Below are positions 45,053-53,789 of a stretch of 64,000 nt of DNA, one piece after another (position 1 is the stretch's first letter; each line of letters opens with the position of its first letter). The notes under the pieces are model-generated. The model saw only the letters and a program-made list of their open reading frames with translations, did no database searches and had not been told where the DNA came from. The DNA is taken from positions 1 through 64,000 of the forward strand of contig JAIBBI010000005.1 in assembly GCA_019694755.1 (NCBI GenBank), written 5' to 3'. The translations under genes and the position numbers were made by a program. The stretch is from Gemmataceae bacterium. Lineage in GTDB: Bacteria > Planctomycetota > Planctomycetia > Gemmatales > Gemmataceae.

Positions 45053-47239
45053 TCAGATGGTGACGAGGAACCGCAGGCGGAACGCCAGGAAGTCGGACGT
45101 GGTCACCTGCCCGTCGCCATCTGCATCGAAAGCCGTCTGCGTACTGAGGAACGCGAGGCGGAAGGCGAGGAAGTCGCCGTTGTCGACGGTCGCATTGCCG
45201 TCGGCATCGCCGAACAGTCGGTGAAAGCCGCTGACCAGATCGCCGGCCATCGCCCGGCCTTCCGTGTCGAGCACCAGTCGACCATCCACGTTCAACGAAT
45301 ACCGGCCGTCGATCAGCGAACCGCCCGACACGAACCCGCCGCCGAATGTCAGCCGGGCGATCGTCTGCGTTGCCGTGCTGGCCGAGGTATCGATCGTCAC
45401 CGGCACCGAACCGGTCAATCCGCCCGGTCCCGTGCGCGTGACCCGAATTGCATCCCGGCCGAGAGTCACCCGCTCGCTGAAGGTCAGCGTCACGCTGCCG
45501 ACGCGCGACCGCTGGGCCGCACCGGTGTCAATCGTGACGGCCGCGGTCGGCGCAGGTTGCACGGCCGGGGCGATCACGAACAGGTTCACGCTCTGCATCT
45601 TGGCGTTGAACGTGAGCGAATTCCCGGTGATCGCGACGTTCGCCTGCTGGGTGATCGACGCGACGGTCTGGTTGTTGGCGTTCACGGCCGCGAGCTGCCA
45701 ATGCTGCGCGGTGCCGGTTGCGGTGAAATGATTGAGATTGAGCGTGACCGGCGTGGTCGCGCTCGGGTTGCCGGAGTTGTACAGGTTCTTGTTGATGACC
45801 ATAACCGTCAGAGCGCCGTCGCTCGACCGGCGGGACACAAACGCCGACACCTGATCGGTGTTCTCGACGATTGCCTGCCCGCCGACATCGCCGAAGCCGT
45901 GGCCCGCGCCGTCGTAGTTGCGGAACATCTTCATGGCGAGGTAGGTCGGCGAGTTGGTCGCCGGCGTGGTCCAGCGGTTAGCAAGGTCCAGGTCTTCCCG
46001 GCCGAAGATGCCGTAGATGTCGGCCTGGGCCGTGGCCCCGTTCATGTGCCCTTCCGCGCCCCAGTTGTATTCCGTGATGCCGACGTCGGTGCCGGGGAGG
46101 TAATAGCTGTCGGCCCATTGCCGGAGCCGGGGTATGAGCCGGACGATGCCGCCCTCCGGGCCGGCCGAGCCGATCCAGCTTTCGTTCACATACGCCGGGT
46201 CCCACAGCGCGCGGGTCGAGCGGTTGCGTAGGAGTTGCATCGACTGCGACACGTCGTTGCCGAACTCGCCGCCCTGCGGGTAGTAGTGGACGGTGAAGGC
46301 GTCGAGCGTCCGCCGGCCGGTCGCGAGGTCGCTGGCCTTGAGTTGCTGCAGTACCCACGGCAGATAGTCGGCCCCGCCGTTGGCGGTCTTGTCGGGCAGG
46401 CTGCCCCAGTTGCCGGTCTGGTTGCCGTATTGGATGTCCTTGCCGCTCAGGAAGTAGCCGCTCCAGCCGAACTCCTCGGGACCCATGACGTACGCACCGG
46501 GTTCGACGGCCTTGATGGCGGCAGAGTAGTCGCGCAGCTTGTCGCGGATCTGGCTCATCGACGCGCCGACGGGGTTGGCCGAGCGGTGGGTCTCGTGCCA
46601 GATGCTCGGCTCGTTATCGAGGATGAACGTCTTCACGCCGCCCGCCGCGGCCGTGCCCCAGGTCGACCGCAGGTGATTCACCCACGCGGCCTGAAACTGC
46701 TCGTTCACGGACACGAGCGCGTCGCTGGGCGTGTTCCAGGTGATGGGCGTGTTGGTGCCGGCCTGGATGCCGTTGCCCGCGTCGGGGAACCACTGCCAGT
46801 CGTTGCCGGTCTGGCCGCCATACTTGGAGATGGAGTACGAGGACAGCCGGCCGCGGTTCGGCCCCAGCGTCGCGACCCAGCCCATCGTCGGAATGGTGAT
46901 CAGTGGGTCGGCCGCGCCGGATTTCGTGCTCTGAATGAAGCTGTCGACTTCCGCCCCCGGTGTCGCGCTGCCGTAGGGCAGTGATTGGAAGTACCAGTCG
47001 CTGCCGCGGTTGTCGGCATTGAGTTGCCAGTTGTACGTCGAGGTGGTGTTGCCGCCGTACCGGTTGGTCGGCGCGGCGAGGTCGCCGAGTTGCGACGTGC
47101 TGGCAAAGGCCACGCCGTAAATGCGCGGGTCGATCGCATGCAGGTTGCCCGTCGGGTCGACGGACAGGACCGCGGGAGCCCAGCGGTCTTCAAGGCGTTC
47201 GAGGTTGATTCGGCGACGCTGCCGGCGGAGGTGTGCCAC
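45053..47239 (-). CDS. Secreted GH44-like glycoside hydrolase with dockerin-like tail
   Basis: A 728-residue protein. The N-terminus has RRINLERLEDRWAPA, a motif at the start of many planctomycete secreted proteins. The catalytic domain (about 25-510) resembles GH44 endoglucanase/xyloglucanase: NRYGGNTTSTYNWQLNADNRGSDW, ILDNEPSIWHETHR (Glu is the probable acid/base), TVHYYPQGGEFG, GITEYNWGAEGHMNGATAQADIYGIFGREDLDLANRW. A Calx-like/adhesion region and two EF-hand-like dockerin repeats end the protein (GDADGNATVDNGDFLAFRLAF, DADGDGQVTTSDFLAFRL). The GTG used has AAAGGGA nearby; a GTG 11 codons upstream is possible. It implies use of plant beta-glucans or xyloglucan. Confidence 0.82.
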   Translation of the reverse strand: MAHLRRQRRRINLERLEDRWAPAVLSVDPTGNLHAIDPRIYGVAFASTSQLGDLAAPTNRYGGNTTSTYNWQLNADNRGSDWYFQSLPYGSATPGAEVDSFIQSTKSGAADPLITIPTMGWVATLGPNRGRLSSYSISKYGGQTGNDWQWFPDAGNGIQAGTNTPITWNTPSDALVSVNEQFQAAWVNHLRSTWGTAAAGGVKTFILDNEPSIWHETHRSANPVGASMSQIRDKLRDYSAAIKAVEPGAYVMGPEEFGWSGYFLSGKDIQYGNQTGNWGSLPDKTANGGADYLPWVLQQLKASDLATGRRTLDAFTVHYYPQGGEFGNDVSQSMQLLRNRSTRALWDPAYVNESWIGSAGPEGGIVRLIPRLRQWADSYYLPGTDVGITEYNWGAEGHMNGATAQADIYGIFGREDLDLANRWTTPATNSPTYLAMKMFRNYDGAGHGFGDVGGQAIVENTDQVSAFVSRRSSDGALTVMVINKNLYNSGNPSATTPVTLNLNHFTATGTAQHWQLAAVNANNQTVASITQQANVAITGNSLTFNAKMQSVNLFVIAPAVQPAPTAAVTIDTGAAQRSRVGSVTLTFSERVTLGRDAIRVTRTGPGGLTGSVPVTIDTSASTATQTIARLTFGGGFVSGGSLIDGRYSLNVDGRLVLDTEGRAMAGDLVSGFHRLFGDADGNATVDNGDFLAFRLAFLSTQTAFDADGDGQVTTSDFLAFRLRFLVTI

Positions 47240-47309
47240 GTTCGATCCCTTTCGTCGCGGGCCGGGGGGCACGGGAATGAGTGTCGGACGGGGTCGACTT
47301 CAGAATAGC

Positions 47310-48167
47310 TTACGAATCGGCCTTCCGCCGCGCTTTGGGAATACGTTCGGCAAAGAACGTGTTGGTAGTCGCGGGTTCGCCGATCCGGACCGCCCCGGCC
47401 TTGATGCGCTCGAAGGCCGACTTCGCATTCTTCGGATTGAACTCGATGCCGATCGACCGCCGGTTGAGTGCCCGGGCCACCGTGCAAGTGGTGCCGCTGC
47501 CCAGAAACGGATCGAGTACCAGATCGCCCTCGTTCGACGAGCAGCGGATGACGCGCTCGAGATAAACCTCGGGCAACTGGTTCTGGTGATTCTCGCGCCG
47601 CTCCTTGTTGTTGCCCTGAACCCGACCCCAATTCTGGCCGTACCAGACGTCAAACGGCACGCGCACCCCGGCATACTCGTCCTTCTCAAACGTCCGCTTG
47701 TCGCCGTAGATCGCGGCCCGGTCACTGGGTTCAAGGACGGTGTCGGGATTCCAGGTGCGCTTCTCCTTGTCCTTGGCGAAGTAGAGCGTGTGGACCTTGG
47801 AGACGATGAAGTTGCCGGTGCGGTTCTGCCCGAAGCGGAAGTGCCAGATACACCAGTTGACCATGTGCAGCTTGCGCGACTTCAAGTGTATGACGATCTC
47901 GGCGGCCGTGTCGTCGGGGATGTTGACCCAGAGCGACCCGGTGTCGGTGAGCACGCGGATGCAGCCGTCGAGCCATTCGTGGGTGAAGTCGATGTAATCC
48001 TGCCGGGGCCGGGCGTCGTCCCACGCGCCGTAGTCGACGTTCCAGTTGAAAGGCGGATCCGCAAAGACGAGGTCGACCGACTTTGCCGGCAGCCCGGCCA
48101 GGACCTCCCGACAGTCGCCGACGTAGACTCGCGTCTCCGGATTGTCGAGGGTGTACTTCGGCTTCAT
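47310..48167 (-). CDS. Orphan DNA methyltransferase (N4/N6 class, beta order)
   Basis: A 285-residue SAM-dependent DNA methyltransferase. The catalytic motif IV is DLVFADPPFNWN (about residues 32-43) and motif I is LVLDPFLGSGTTCTVAR near residue 218; motif IV before motif I is the beta-class order. The ENHQNQLPEVYLERVIRCSSNEGDLV segment is conserved in type II adenine methyltransferases. No restriction endonuclease gene lies beside it, so it is probably a regulatory or anti-restriction orphan. The recognition site cannot be inferred. Confidence 0.9.
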   Translation of the reverse strand: MKPKYTLDNPETRVYVGDCREVLAGLPAKSVDLVFADPPFNWNVDYGAWDDARPRQDYIDFTHEWLDGCIRVLTDTGSLWVNIPDDTAAEIVIHLKSRKLHMVNWCIWHFRFGQNRTGNFIVSKVHTLYFAKDKEKRTWNPDTVLEPSDRAAIYGDKRTFEKDEYAGVRVPFDVWYGQNWGRVQGNNKERRENHQNQLPEVYLERVIRCSSNEGDLVLDPFLGSGTTCTVARALNRRSIGIEFNPKNAKSAFERIKAGAVRIGEPATTNTFFAERIPKARRKADS

Positions 48168-48364
48168 GCCATCGTTTTAGCGCGAAGGCCGCATGAAACA
48201 ACCCGCCGAAGCTGTCGCTCCGGAACGGAGTGCAAAGACCAGCATGCATCTTTTACTTTGGGCCGCGGGTCCCATGTCAGGGGCAATCAAAGGTCCATGG
48301 CCCGGCATGCTGACGAGGATTCGGAGTACGGAGAGCCGGATCCGGCAGGTAATTCACCGGCAAC

Positions 48365-48625
48365 ATGAAAATCACATTCAACCCAGCCCGCATAACCCCA
48401 CCTGTTCCGGGTGCGAGCTTCGTTTCAGACTACGATCCCCAATGCGGGTGGCTGCTTTTGCCCTTTGGCCATGACTACAAGGCATCGGTTGTGTCACAAG
48501 ATTATGCAATAAATAGCTTTAAGGCCGATACTTGGCCGAGATCCCTGGCTGGTTTCATTTCGGCGAACTTGTTGAAACAGACGAAAGCTCAAAGACCTGA
48601 CCCCAACGCCAGGCACTCTGTCTGA
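48365..48625 (+). CDS. Possible small hypothetical protein
   Basis: An 86-codon frame in the 630-base gap between the methyltransferase and the PEP-CTERM gene. The stretch is less GC-rich than its surroundings. The protein (MKITFNPARITPPVPG..., LLLPFGHDYKASVVSQDYAI) has no known domain, signal peptide or membrane helix, and its ATG has only a weak ribosome site. It may be a recently acquired gene or non-coding. The rest of the gap holds only the promoter below. Confidence 0.35.
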   Translation: MKITFNPARITPPVPGASFVSDYDPQCGWLLLPFGHDYKASVVSQDYAINSFKADTWPRSLAGFISANLLKQTKAQRPDPNARHSV

Positions 48626-48676
48626 TCGGTAGCCGATGGTTCGTCCACTTCGTTCGGAAAATTCGCGGATGATTGC

Positions 48677-48705
48677 TTGACCTGACTTTTCCGTCGGGGT
48701 AATCT
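48677..48705 (+). promoter_or_regulatory. Candidate promoter of the PEP-CTERM gene
   Basis: TTGACC (five of six bases of the sigma-70 -35 box) is followed after exactly 17 bases by TAATCT. It lies about 93 bases before the start of the PEP-CTERM gene, at the AT-richer end of the intergenic gap. Assignment is by consensus only. Confidence 0.4.
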
Positions 48706-48797
48706 GTGCAAAGAACTTCCCAGAAACCTAACCTCGGTGTTACCATCGGCGGGTCCCTGTCCGCCATGCAACACAGCTTCACCCCGGAGAGTCCCAG

Positions 48798-49481
48798 ATG
48801 GTTTCAGTGAACAAGACTCGCCTCCTGAGCCAGGCCGACCGCCTGCTCGGTCGCACGGCCACTGCCGTCGCAGTCGCGGCCGGTGCCGGGGTGCTCGGCA
48901 TTACGCCGACCGCACAGGCCGGCATCGTGTACTCCAATACTGTCATCCCGATCCCGGTTAACCTCGATGGCGTGTATCTAAACGTCATCACCGGCCTAAC
49001 GGGAACGGCGGGGTCGGGGACTGCGGGCTGGGACATCAACCCCTACAGCGCGACCACTCTTCAGTGGTTCCAACCAAACACGACGAATCACGGCTTCATC
49101 ACCAACCTGGGGTCGTCTGCGACGCTGGTCGACAACCTTGCGATCGGTTCACTGATCGATGTATCGTCGACATTCGGTAGCGGGACCGCCGGTTCGGAAG
49201 CTACGGGCGCTACCGCGTTCAACCTGAACAGTTCGAACAACTTCGTCGGATTCCGGTTCTTGAACGAAGGCACGTCGCAGATCAACTACGGCTGGGTCCA
49301 AGTCGCCCTCGGCGCGACCTTCACCGATCCCGCTCGATCGATCGTCGGTTGGGCGTACGAAGACTCGGGGGCCGGTATCACCGTGACCCCCGTGCCGGAG
49401 CCGTCGTCGATGGCGCTGCTGTCAGTCGGTGCGGCCGGCCTCGTCGCCTACCGCCGTCGCCGTCAGGCCGCCAAGGCCTGA
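48798..49481 (+). CDS. PEP-CTERM sorting-domain protein
   Basis: A 227-residue exported protein. A signal-like hydrophobic stretch (TATAVAVAAGAGVLGITPTAQA, about 20-41) is followed by a Thr/Gly/Ser-rich mature region and a C-terminal sorting signal VPEPSSMALLSVGAAGLVAYRRRRQ: the PEP motif, a helix and a basic tail. Such tails are cut by exosortase (EpsH-type), which is not in this window. The mature domain is small and uncharacterised; some related planctomycete proteins carry similar TNWGWVQVAL segments. It has its own promoter and a strong terminator, so it is a monocistronic unit. Confidence 0.88.
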   Translation: MVSVNKTRLLSQADRLLGRTATAVAVAAGAGVLGITPTAQAGIVYSNTVIPIPVNLDGVYLNVITGLTGTAGSGTAGWDINPYSATTLQWFQPNTTNHGFITNLGSSATLVDNLAIGSLIDVSSTFGSGTAGSEATGATAFNLNSSNNFVGFRFLNEGTSQINYGWVQVALGATFTDPARSIVGWAYEDSGAGITVTPVPEPSSMALLSVGAAGLVAYRRRRQAAKA

Positions 49482-49507
49482 TTTCGACTCGCTCCTGCTA
49501 CACACCC

Positions 49508-49549
49508 GACACGGTTCATGCTATCACGGCATGAACCGTGTCTTTTTTT
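49508..49549 (+). terminator. Rho-independent terminator
   Basis: A perfect 14-bp stem GACACGGTTCATGC / GCATGAACCGTGTC with loop TATCACG is followed at once by seven T residues. It ends the PEP-CTERM transcript and is the clearest intrinsic terminator in the window. Confidence 0.92.
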
Positions 49550-49559
49550 GGAGTCGCAC

Positions 49560-51503
49560 TTGGCCGACGATCGGCGTGCCGCGAAAGTCCTCCTGATCGG
49601 CTGGGACGCGGCCGACTGGAAGTTCATCAATCCGCTCCTCGATGCCGGGCGGATGCCGAACCTGTCCCGCCTCGTCGACGAGGGGGTGATCGGCAACATT
49701 GCCACGCTCCGGCCCTGCCTCTCGCCGATCCTCTGGACCTCCATCGCGACCGGCAAGACGGCCGACAAGCACGGCATCGCCGGCTTCGTCGAGCCGATCC
49801 CCGACGGTTCGGGGGTCCGCCTGTCGTCCAGCACATCGCGGACCACGAAGGCGATCTGGAACATCCTGTCGCAGAGCCAGATCACGAGTGCAGTCGTCAA
49901 CTGGTATGCCAGCCACCCGGCCGAGCCGATCCGCGGCACATGTATCTCCAACCGCTTCTTCGAGGGCCCGCCGGCCGACCCGAATCGCCCCTGGGAAGTC
50001 GTGCCCGGGAGCGTTCATCCCGAGTCACTTCTCCCGATCGTCGCGCAATTCCGCATGCACCCGGCCGAGCTTGGCCGGGCCGATATCGCGCGGTTCATCC
50101 CGGACATCGACCGCATCGACCTCACGACCGACCGTCGGCCGGCGCAACTCGCCGCCGCGCTGGCCCGCACCGTGTCCGTCCACAGCGTGGCCACCGGCAT
50201 CATGGAGGCCGAACCCTGGGACTTCCTGGCGGTGTATTACGACGGCCTGGATGTCGCGGGACACCAGTTCATGCCGTACCACCCGCCGCAGATGCCCGGC
50301 GTGAGCGACGGGGACTTCGCGACGTACCAGCACGTCATGCGCGAGCTGTATCTGTTTCACGACGCGATGCTGGGCCGGCTGCTCGACCTCGCCGGGCCGG
50401 ATACCACGGTAATTCTCGTGTCCGATCACGGGTTTCATTGCGACCACCTCCGGCCCACGCAGTCGGCAGAGACGGAAGAGGCCCAGGCCGCGCTCTGGCA
50501 CCGCCAGTACGGCATCTTCGCGATGCGCGGGCCGGGCGTCCGGCAGGACGAGCGGGTGTACGGTGCCAACTTGCTCGATATCACGCCAACGGTGCTGACG
50601 CTCTTCGGCCTGCCCGTCGGCCTCGACATGGACGGCCGGCCGCTGCTCCAGGCATTCGAGAACCCGCCCGGACACCTGGCGACGATCCCGAGCTGGGACG
50701 GCGTTCCGGGCGAGGCCGGTACGCACCCGTCCGAGTTGTTGCAGCCCGCGGCAAAATCGCAGGCGGCGATCGAGCAGTTGATCGCCCTCGGCTACCTCCC
50801 GGCCGCGTCGGCCGAGGCGAGGCAGGCCGTCGTCATTGCCGTAGCCGAGTCGAAGTTCAACCTGGCCGTGGTGCATTCCAGTCACGGCCGTGAGCGGAAG
50901 GCCGTCAGCCTGCTCGAAGGGCTCCACGAGGAGTTCCCGGACCAGCCGCGCTACGCGCTGGCGCTGGCGAAGTCGCACGCCAACCTGGGCCAGCACCCGC
51001 AGAGCCGGGCGATCATCGAGAAGCTGGAGGCCCGCGGCTGGCAGTCGCCGGAGACGGATCTGCTGGCGGCGGCCGCGCTGTTTCACGAGGGCAAAGCGGA
51101 TCTCGCGCTGGCTCGGCTGGCCGATTGCGAGCGGAAGTACCCGCCCGCCGCGGCGATCTACACCATGATCGGCAACATGTGCGCGGCGCGGAAGAACTGG
51201 CACGAGTCGGCCGAGGCGTTCGAGAAATCGCTCGCCCTCGACGGCGACGATCCGCTGGCCCACAACGGCCTGGCGCAGGCCCTCCTCCGGCTCTGCCGGT
51301 ACGAACCCGCCGCCGAGCACGCGCTGCGGGCCGTGGGCCTACTGTTCTTCTTTCCCCAGGCGCACTTCAACCTGGGCATGGCGTTCCTCGGGATGGGCGA
51401 GCCGGACCGGGCCGCCCGCTCACTGGAGCTTGCCGTCAGCCAGTCCCCCGGCTTCCACGAAGCGAGGCATCAGTTGGAAATGTTGAATAGAAGCAGAGAA
51501 TAG
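49560..51503 (+). CDS. Alkaline-phosphatase-superfamily protein with TPR repeats
   Basis: A 647-residue protein. The first ~400 residues form an alkaline-phosphatase/phosphodiesterase fold: KVLLIGWDAADWKFINPLL near the start (metal Asp), the LWTSIATGKTADKHGI nucleophile region (Thr), VILVSDHGFHCDH and DITPTVLTLFGLPVGLDMDGRPL. The C-terminal ~220 residues are tetratricopeptide repeats (HESAEAFEKSLALDGDDPLAHNGLAQALL, AHFNLGMAFLGMGEPDRAARSLELA). The best start is a TTG with GGAG six bases before it, just after the terminator's T-run; the in-frame ATG upstream lies inside the terminator stem. The substrate is unknown (nucleotide, phosphonate or sulfate ester). Confidence 0.82.
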   Translation: MADDRRAAKVLLIGWDAADWKFINPLLDAGRMPNLSRLVDEGVIGNIATLRPCLSPILWTSIATGKTADKHGIAGFVEPIPDGSGVRLSSSTSRTTKAIWNILSQSQITSAVVNWYASHPAEPIRGTCISNRFFEGPPADPNRPWEVVPGSVHPESLLPIVAQFRMHPAELGRADIARFIPDIDRIDLTTDRRPAQLAAALARTVSVHSVATGIMEAEPWDFLAVYYDGLDVAGHQFMPYHPPQMPGVSDGDFATYQHVMRELYLFHDAMLGRLLDLAGPDTTVILVSDHGFHCDHLRPTQSAETEEAQAALWHRQYGIFAMRGPGVRQDERVYGANLLDITPTVLTLFGLPVGLDMDGRPLLQAFENPPGHLATIPSWDGVPGEAGTHPSELLQPAAKSQAAIEQLIALGYLPAASAEARQAVVIAVAESKFNLAVVHSSHGRERKAVSLLEGLHEEFPDQPRYALALAKSHANLGQHPQSRAIIEKLEARGWQSPETDLLAAAALFHEGKADLALARLADCERKYPPAAAIYTMIGNMCAARKNWHESAEAFEKSLALDGDDPLAHNGLAQALLRLCRYEPAAEHALRAVGLLFFFPQAHFNLGMAFLGMGEPDRAARSLELAVSQSPGFHEARHQLEMLNRSRE

Positions 51504-51564
51504 GCGACGCGACCGGTAGATCAACCTCGATAGCACGAATTAGAGCAGCATTCAACAAAAACGA

Positions 51565-51660
51565 ATCACGAAAGCACGAAACCGCGAAAACACGAAATGG
51601 AGCCGGGCGGAGTTCAACAAAGATCCTTTTCGTGATTTCGAACTTTCGTGTTTTCGTGAT
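51565..51660. repeat. 37-bp imperfect inverted repeat with word CACGAAA
   Basis: Arm 51565-51601 and the reverse complement of 51624-51660 agree at about 31 of 37 positions. Each arm iterates CACGAAA about four times. The 22-base interior holds no gene. It separates the phosphatase/TPR gene from the convergent thioredoxin-fold gene. Confidence 0.75.
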
Positions 51661-51687
51661 GAAGTATTTTTCTTCGTCCTGCAGCGA

Positions 51688-52047
51688 CTACGCCAGATAC
51701 TCTTCGTACGCCGCTTCGTTGCAGCCGACGATCAGTGTCTTGCCGACCAGAACGGTCGGGGCTTTGAGATTGCCCGAGGGGCCGAGTAGCAATTTCGCGA
51801 GGTCTTCGTCGGCCGGCGGGTCTTTCTTCAGATTTACGACCGTGACCTTGGCCCCCCGGCCGGAGACGACCGTGGTCGCCTTGCCTTTGGCCAGCGCGAC
51901 GGCCTCGTCGGCCCCGAAGCGGACCTGCCGGGCGTCGATGGCGGGGCCGGCCACTTCCACCTTGTTCTTCTTGAACCAGGCGTGGGCCCGCTCGCAGCCG
52001 GTGCAGTTCTTGCGGTGGTAGAGCCAGGCGATTTTCTTCGCGGCCAT
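51688..52047 (-). CDS. Thioredoxin-fold (ArsC/glutaredoxin-like) protein
   Basis: A 119-residue protein with a CTGC redox motif at residues 15-18 (HRKNCTGCERAHAWFKKN) and the cis-proline segment LKAPTVLVGKTLIVG near residue 95. This is the arsenate-reductase/glutaredoxin layout, but a CxxC rather than the single Cys of ArsC suggests a disulfide oxidoreductase. It lies 18 bases after fabF on the same strand and may be co-transcribed. Function is inferred only from the fold. Confidence 0.7.
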   Translation of the reverse strand: MAAKKIAWLYHRKNCTGCERAHAWFKKNKVEVAGPAIDARQVRFGADEAVALAKGKATTVVSGRGAKVTVVNLKKDPPADEDLAKLLLGPSGNLKAPTVLVGKTLIVGCNEAAYEEYLA

Positions 52048-52065
52048 GCGAATTGATTCCCGTGC

Positions 52066-53307
52066 TTACTTGAACGCGCCGACGGCCAGGCAGCAGTTGT
52101 GCCCGCCGAAGCCGAAGCTGTTGGACACGACCGCGGAGACGCGGGCCTCGCGGGCCTGGTTGGGCACGTAGTCGAGGTCGCAGGACGGGTCGGGCGTGTC
52201 GTAATTGATGGTGGGATGCACGACGCCGTGCTTGATGCTCAGGCAGCAGGCGATCAGGGCGGCCCCGCCGCTCGCGCCGAGCAGGTGGCCGATCATGCTC
52301 TTGGTGCTGGTCACCATCAGCTTGCGGGCGTGGTCGCCGAAGCTCTTCTTGATGGCCGCGGTCTCGGCCGCGTCGCCGAGCTCGGTGCTGGTGCCGTGCG
52401 CGTTGACGTACTGCACCTGGTCGGCATTCAGCCCGGCGTCGGCCATTGCGAATTCCATCGCCTTGCACGCCCCGAGGCCCTCGGGGTGCGGCGCGGTGAT
52501 GTGGTAGGCGTCGGCCGTGCTGCCCGCGGCGAGCACCTCGGCGTAGATCTTCGCGCCGCGCTTTTTGGCGTGTTCGAGTTCTTCGAGGATGTACAGGCCC
52601 GCCCCTTCGCCGAGGACGAAACCGTCGCGGTCCTTGTCGAACGGCCGGCTGGCCTTCGCGGGCGCGTCGTTCCGGCTCGATAGCGCCTTCGCCGACGCGA
52701 AGCCGCCGAGGCCCATGGGCGTGATCGCGGCTTCCGCGCCGCCGGTGATCATCACGTCGGCATAGCCGAACTGGATGGCCCGCAAAGCGTCGACGGTGGC
52801 ATTGTGGGCCGAGGCGCAGGCCGTCGAGACGGCCGAGTTCGCGCCCATGAGGCCGTAGCGGATCGAGACGTTGCCCGTGGCCGCGTTGGCGATCATCTTG
52901 GGGATCACGAACGGGCTGATCCGGCCGGGGCCCTTGTCGCGGAGGTCGTTGTGACCGTCTTCGAATTCGTTGAGCCCGCCGATGCCCGAGCCGATGATGA
53001 CGCCGGCCCGGAACGGGTCCATCTTCGCGAAGTCGATCCCGGCATCGGTGACGGCTTCGTGGGCGGCGATGACGGCGAACTGGGTGAACCGGTCCATCCG
53101 CCGGGCTTCTTTCACGCCGACGGTCGTCTCCGGGTGGAAGTCCTTGACCTCGCCGGCGAAATGCACCTTGAAGTTGGTGGTGTCGAACTGGGTAATGGGC
53201 GCAACGCCGCTGACGCCCGCCAGCAGATTCTGCCAGTAGGTCGCGACGTCATTACCGATCGGTGTCACCGCCCCGAGGCCGGTGATGACCACCCGCCGGC
53301 GGTTCAT
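52066..53307 (-). CDS. fabF: 3-oxoacyl-ACP synthase II
   Basis: A 413-residue condensing enzyme that extends acyl-ACP with malonyl-ACP. The catalytic cysteine is Cys164 ([13 protein letters not shown]); the two histidines lie in [13 protein letters not shown] and [13 protein letters not shown]. Length and motifs match FabF (KAS II). Its ATG overlaps the stop of acpP (ATGA), so enzyme and carrier are translationally coupled. Confidence 0.96.
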   Translation of the reverse strand: MNRRRVVITGLGAVTPIGNDVATYWQNLLAGVSGVAPITQFDTTNFKVHFAGEVKDFHPETTVGVKEARRMDRFTQFAVIAAHEAVTDAGIDFAKMDPFRAGVIIGSGIGGLNEFEDGHNDLRDKGPGRISPFVIPKMIANAATGNVSIRYGLMGANSAVSTACASAHNATVDALRAIQFGYADVMITGGAEAAITPMGLGGFASAKALSSRNDAPAKASRPFDKDRDGFVLGEGAGLYILEELEHAKKRGAKIYAEVLAAGSTADAYHITAPHPEGLGACKAMEFAMADAGLNADQVQYVNAHGTSTELGDAAETAAIKKSFGDHARKLMVTSTKSMIGHLLGASGGAALIACCLSIKHGVVHPTINYDTPDPSCDLDYVPNQAREARVSAVVSNSFGFGGHNCCLAVGAFK

Positions 53308-53546
53308 TTCTTCTTGATCTCCGCCTCGATGTAATTAATCGCTTCGCCGACGGTTTTGATCTTCTCGGCCTGGTCGTCGGGGATGTTGATCTCGAACTCT
53401 TCTTCGAGTTCCATGATCAATTCCACGATGTCCAGCGAGTCCGCGCCGATGTCTTCGATAAAGCGGGTTTCCCGCTTCACCTGGTCCTTGTTGACGCCCA
53501 GGTTCTCACAGACAATCTCGGTCACGCGTTCTTCAACGGAGGGCAC
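53304..53546 (-). CDS. acpP: Acyl carrier protein
   Basis: An 80-residue acidic four-helix carrier of fatty-acyl chains. The phosphopantetheine attachment serine is Ser37 in [30 protein letters not shown], the standard DSL motif. It is the first gene of acpP-fabF, the order found in many bacteria. Confidence 0.97.
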   Translation of the reverse strand: MPSVEERVTEIVCENLGVNKDQVKRETRFIEDIGADSLDIVELIMELEEEFEINIPDDQAEKIKTVGEAINYIEAEIKKK

Positions 53547-53789
53547 GTGTTTCTCTCCTGAGTGCAGTCGGCCCGGAATATGGGCAGAATGTATCGCCGG
53601 GGGGAAGTTTCGGGAAGTCCAATTGGGCGAGGCCGCGGCGACGGGCGAAGTCTGGTAATTGTGCGACCGGGGGGGTGAATCGGCTACGGCCGATCGGGAA
53701 ATGGTCCGCTCCGGGTCCCGAATCGGGTTTGTCTTTGACCTGCCGATGTACGCCCGTTACGATGAGGACACCACCGGGGAACCGCCGCC

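Noticed and set aside
48365-48625. Toxin or antitoxin partner of the neighbouring methyltransferase
   Set aside because: The small frame has no toxin, antitoxin or nuclease motif and lies divergently with a gap, so only a low-confidence hypothetical is reported.
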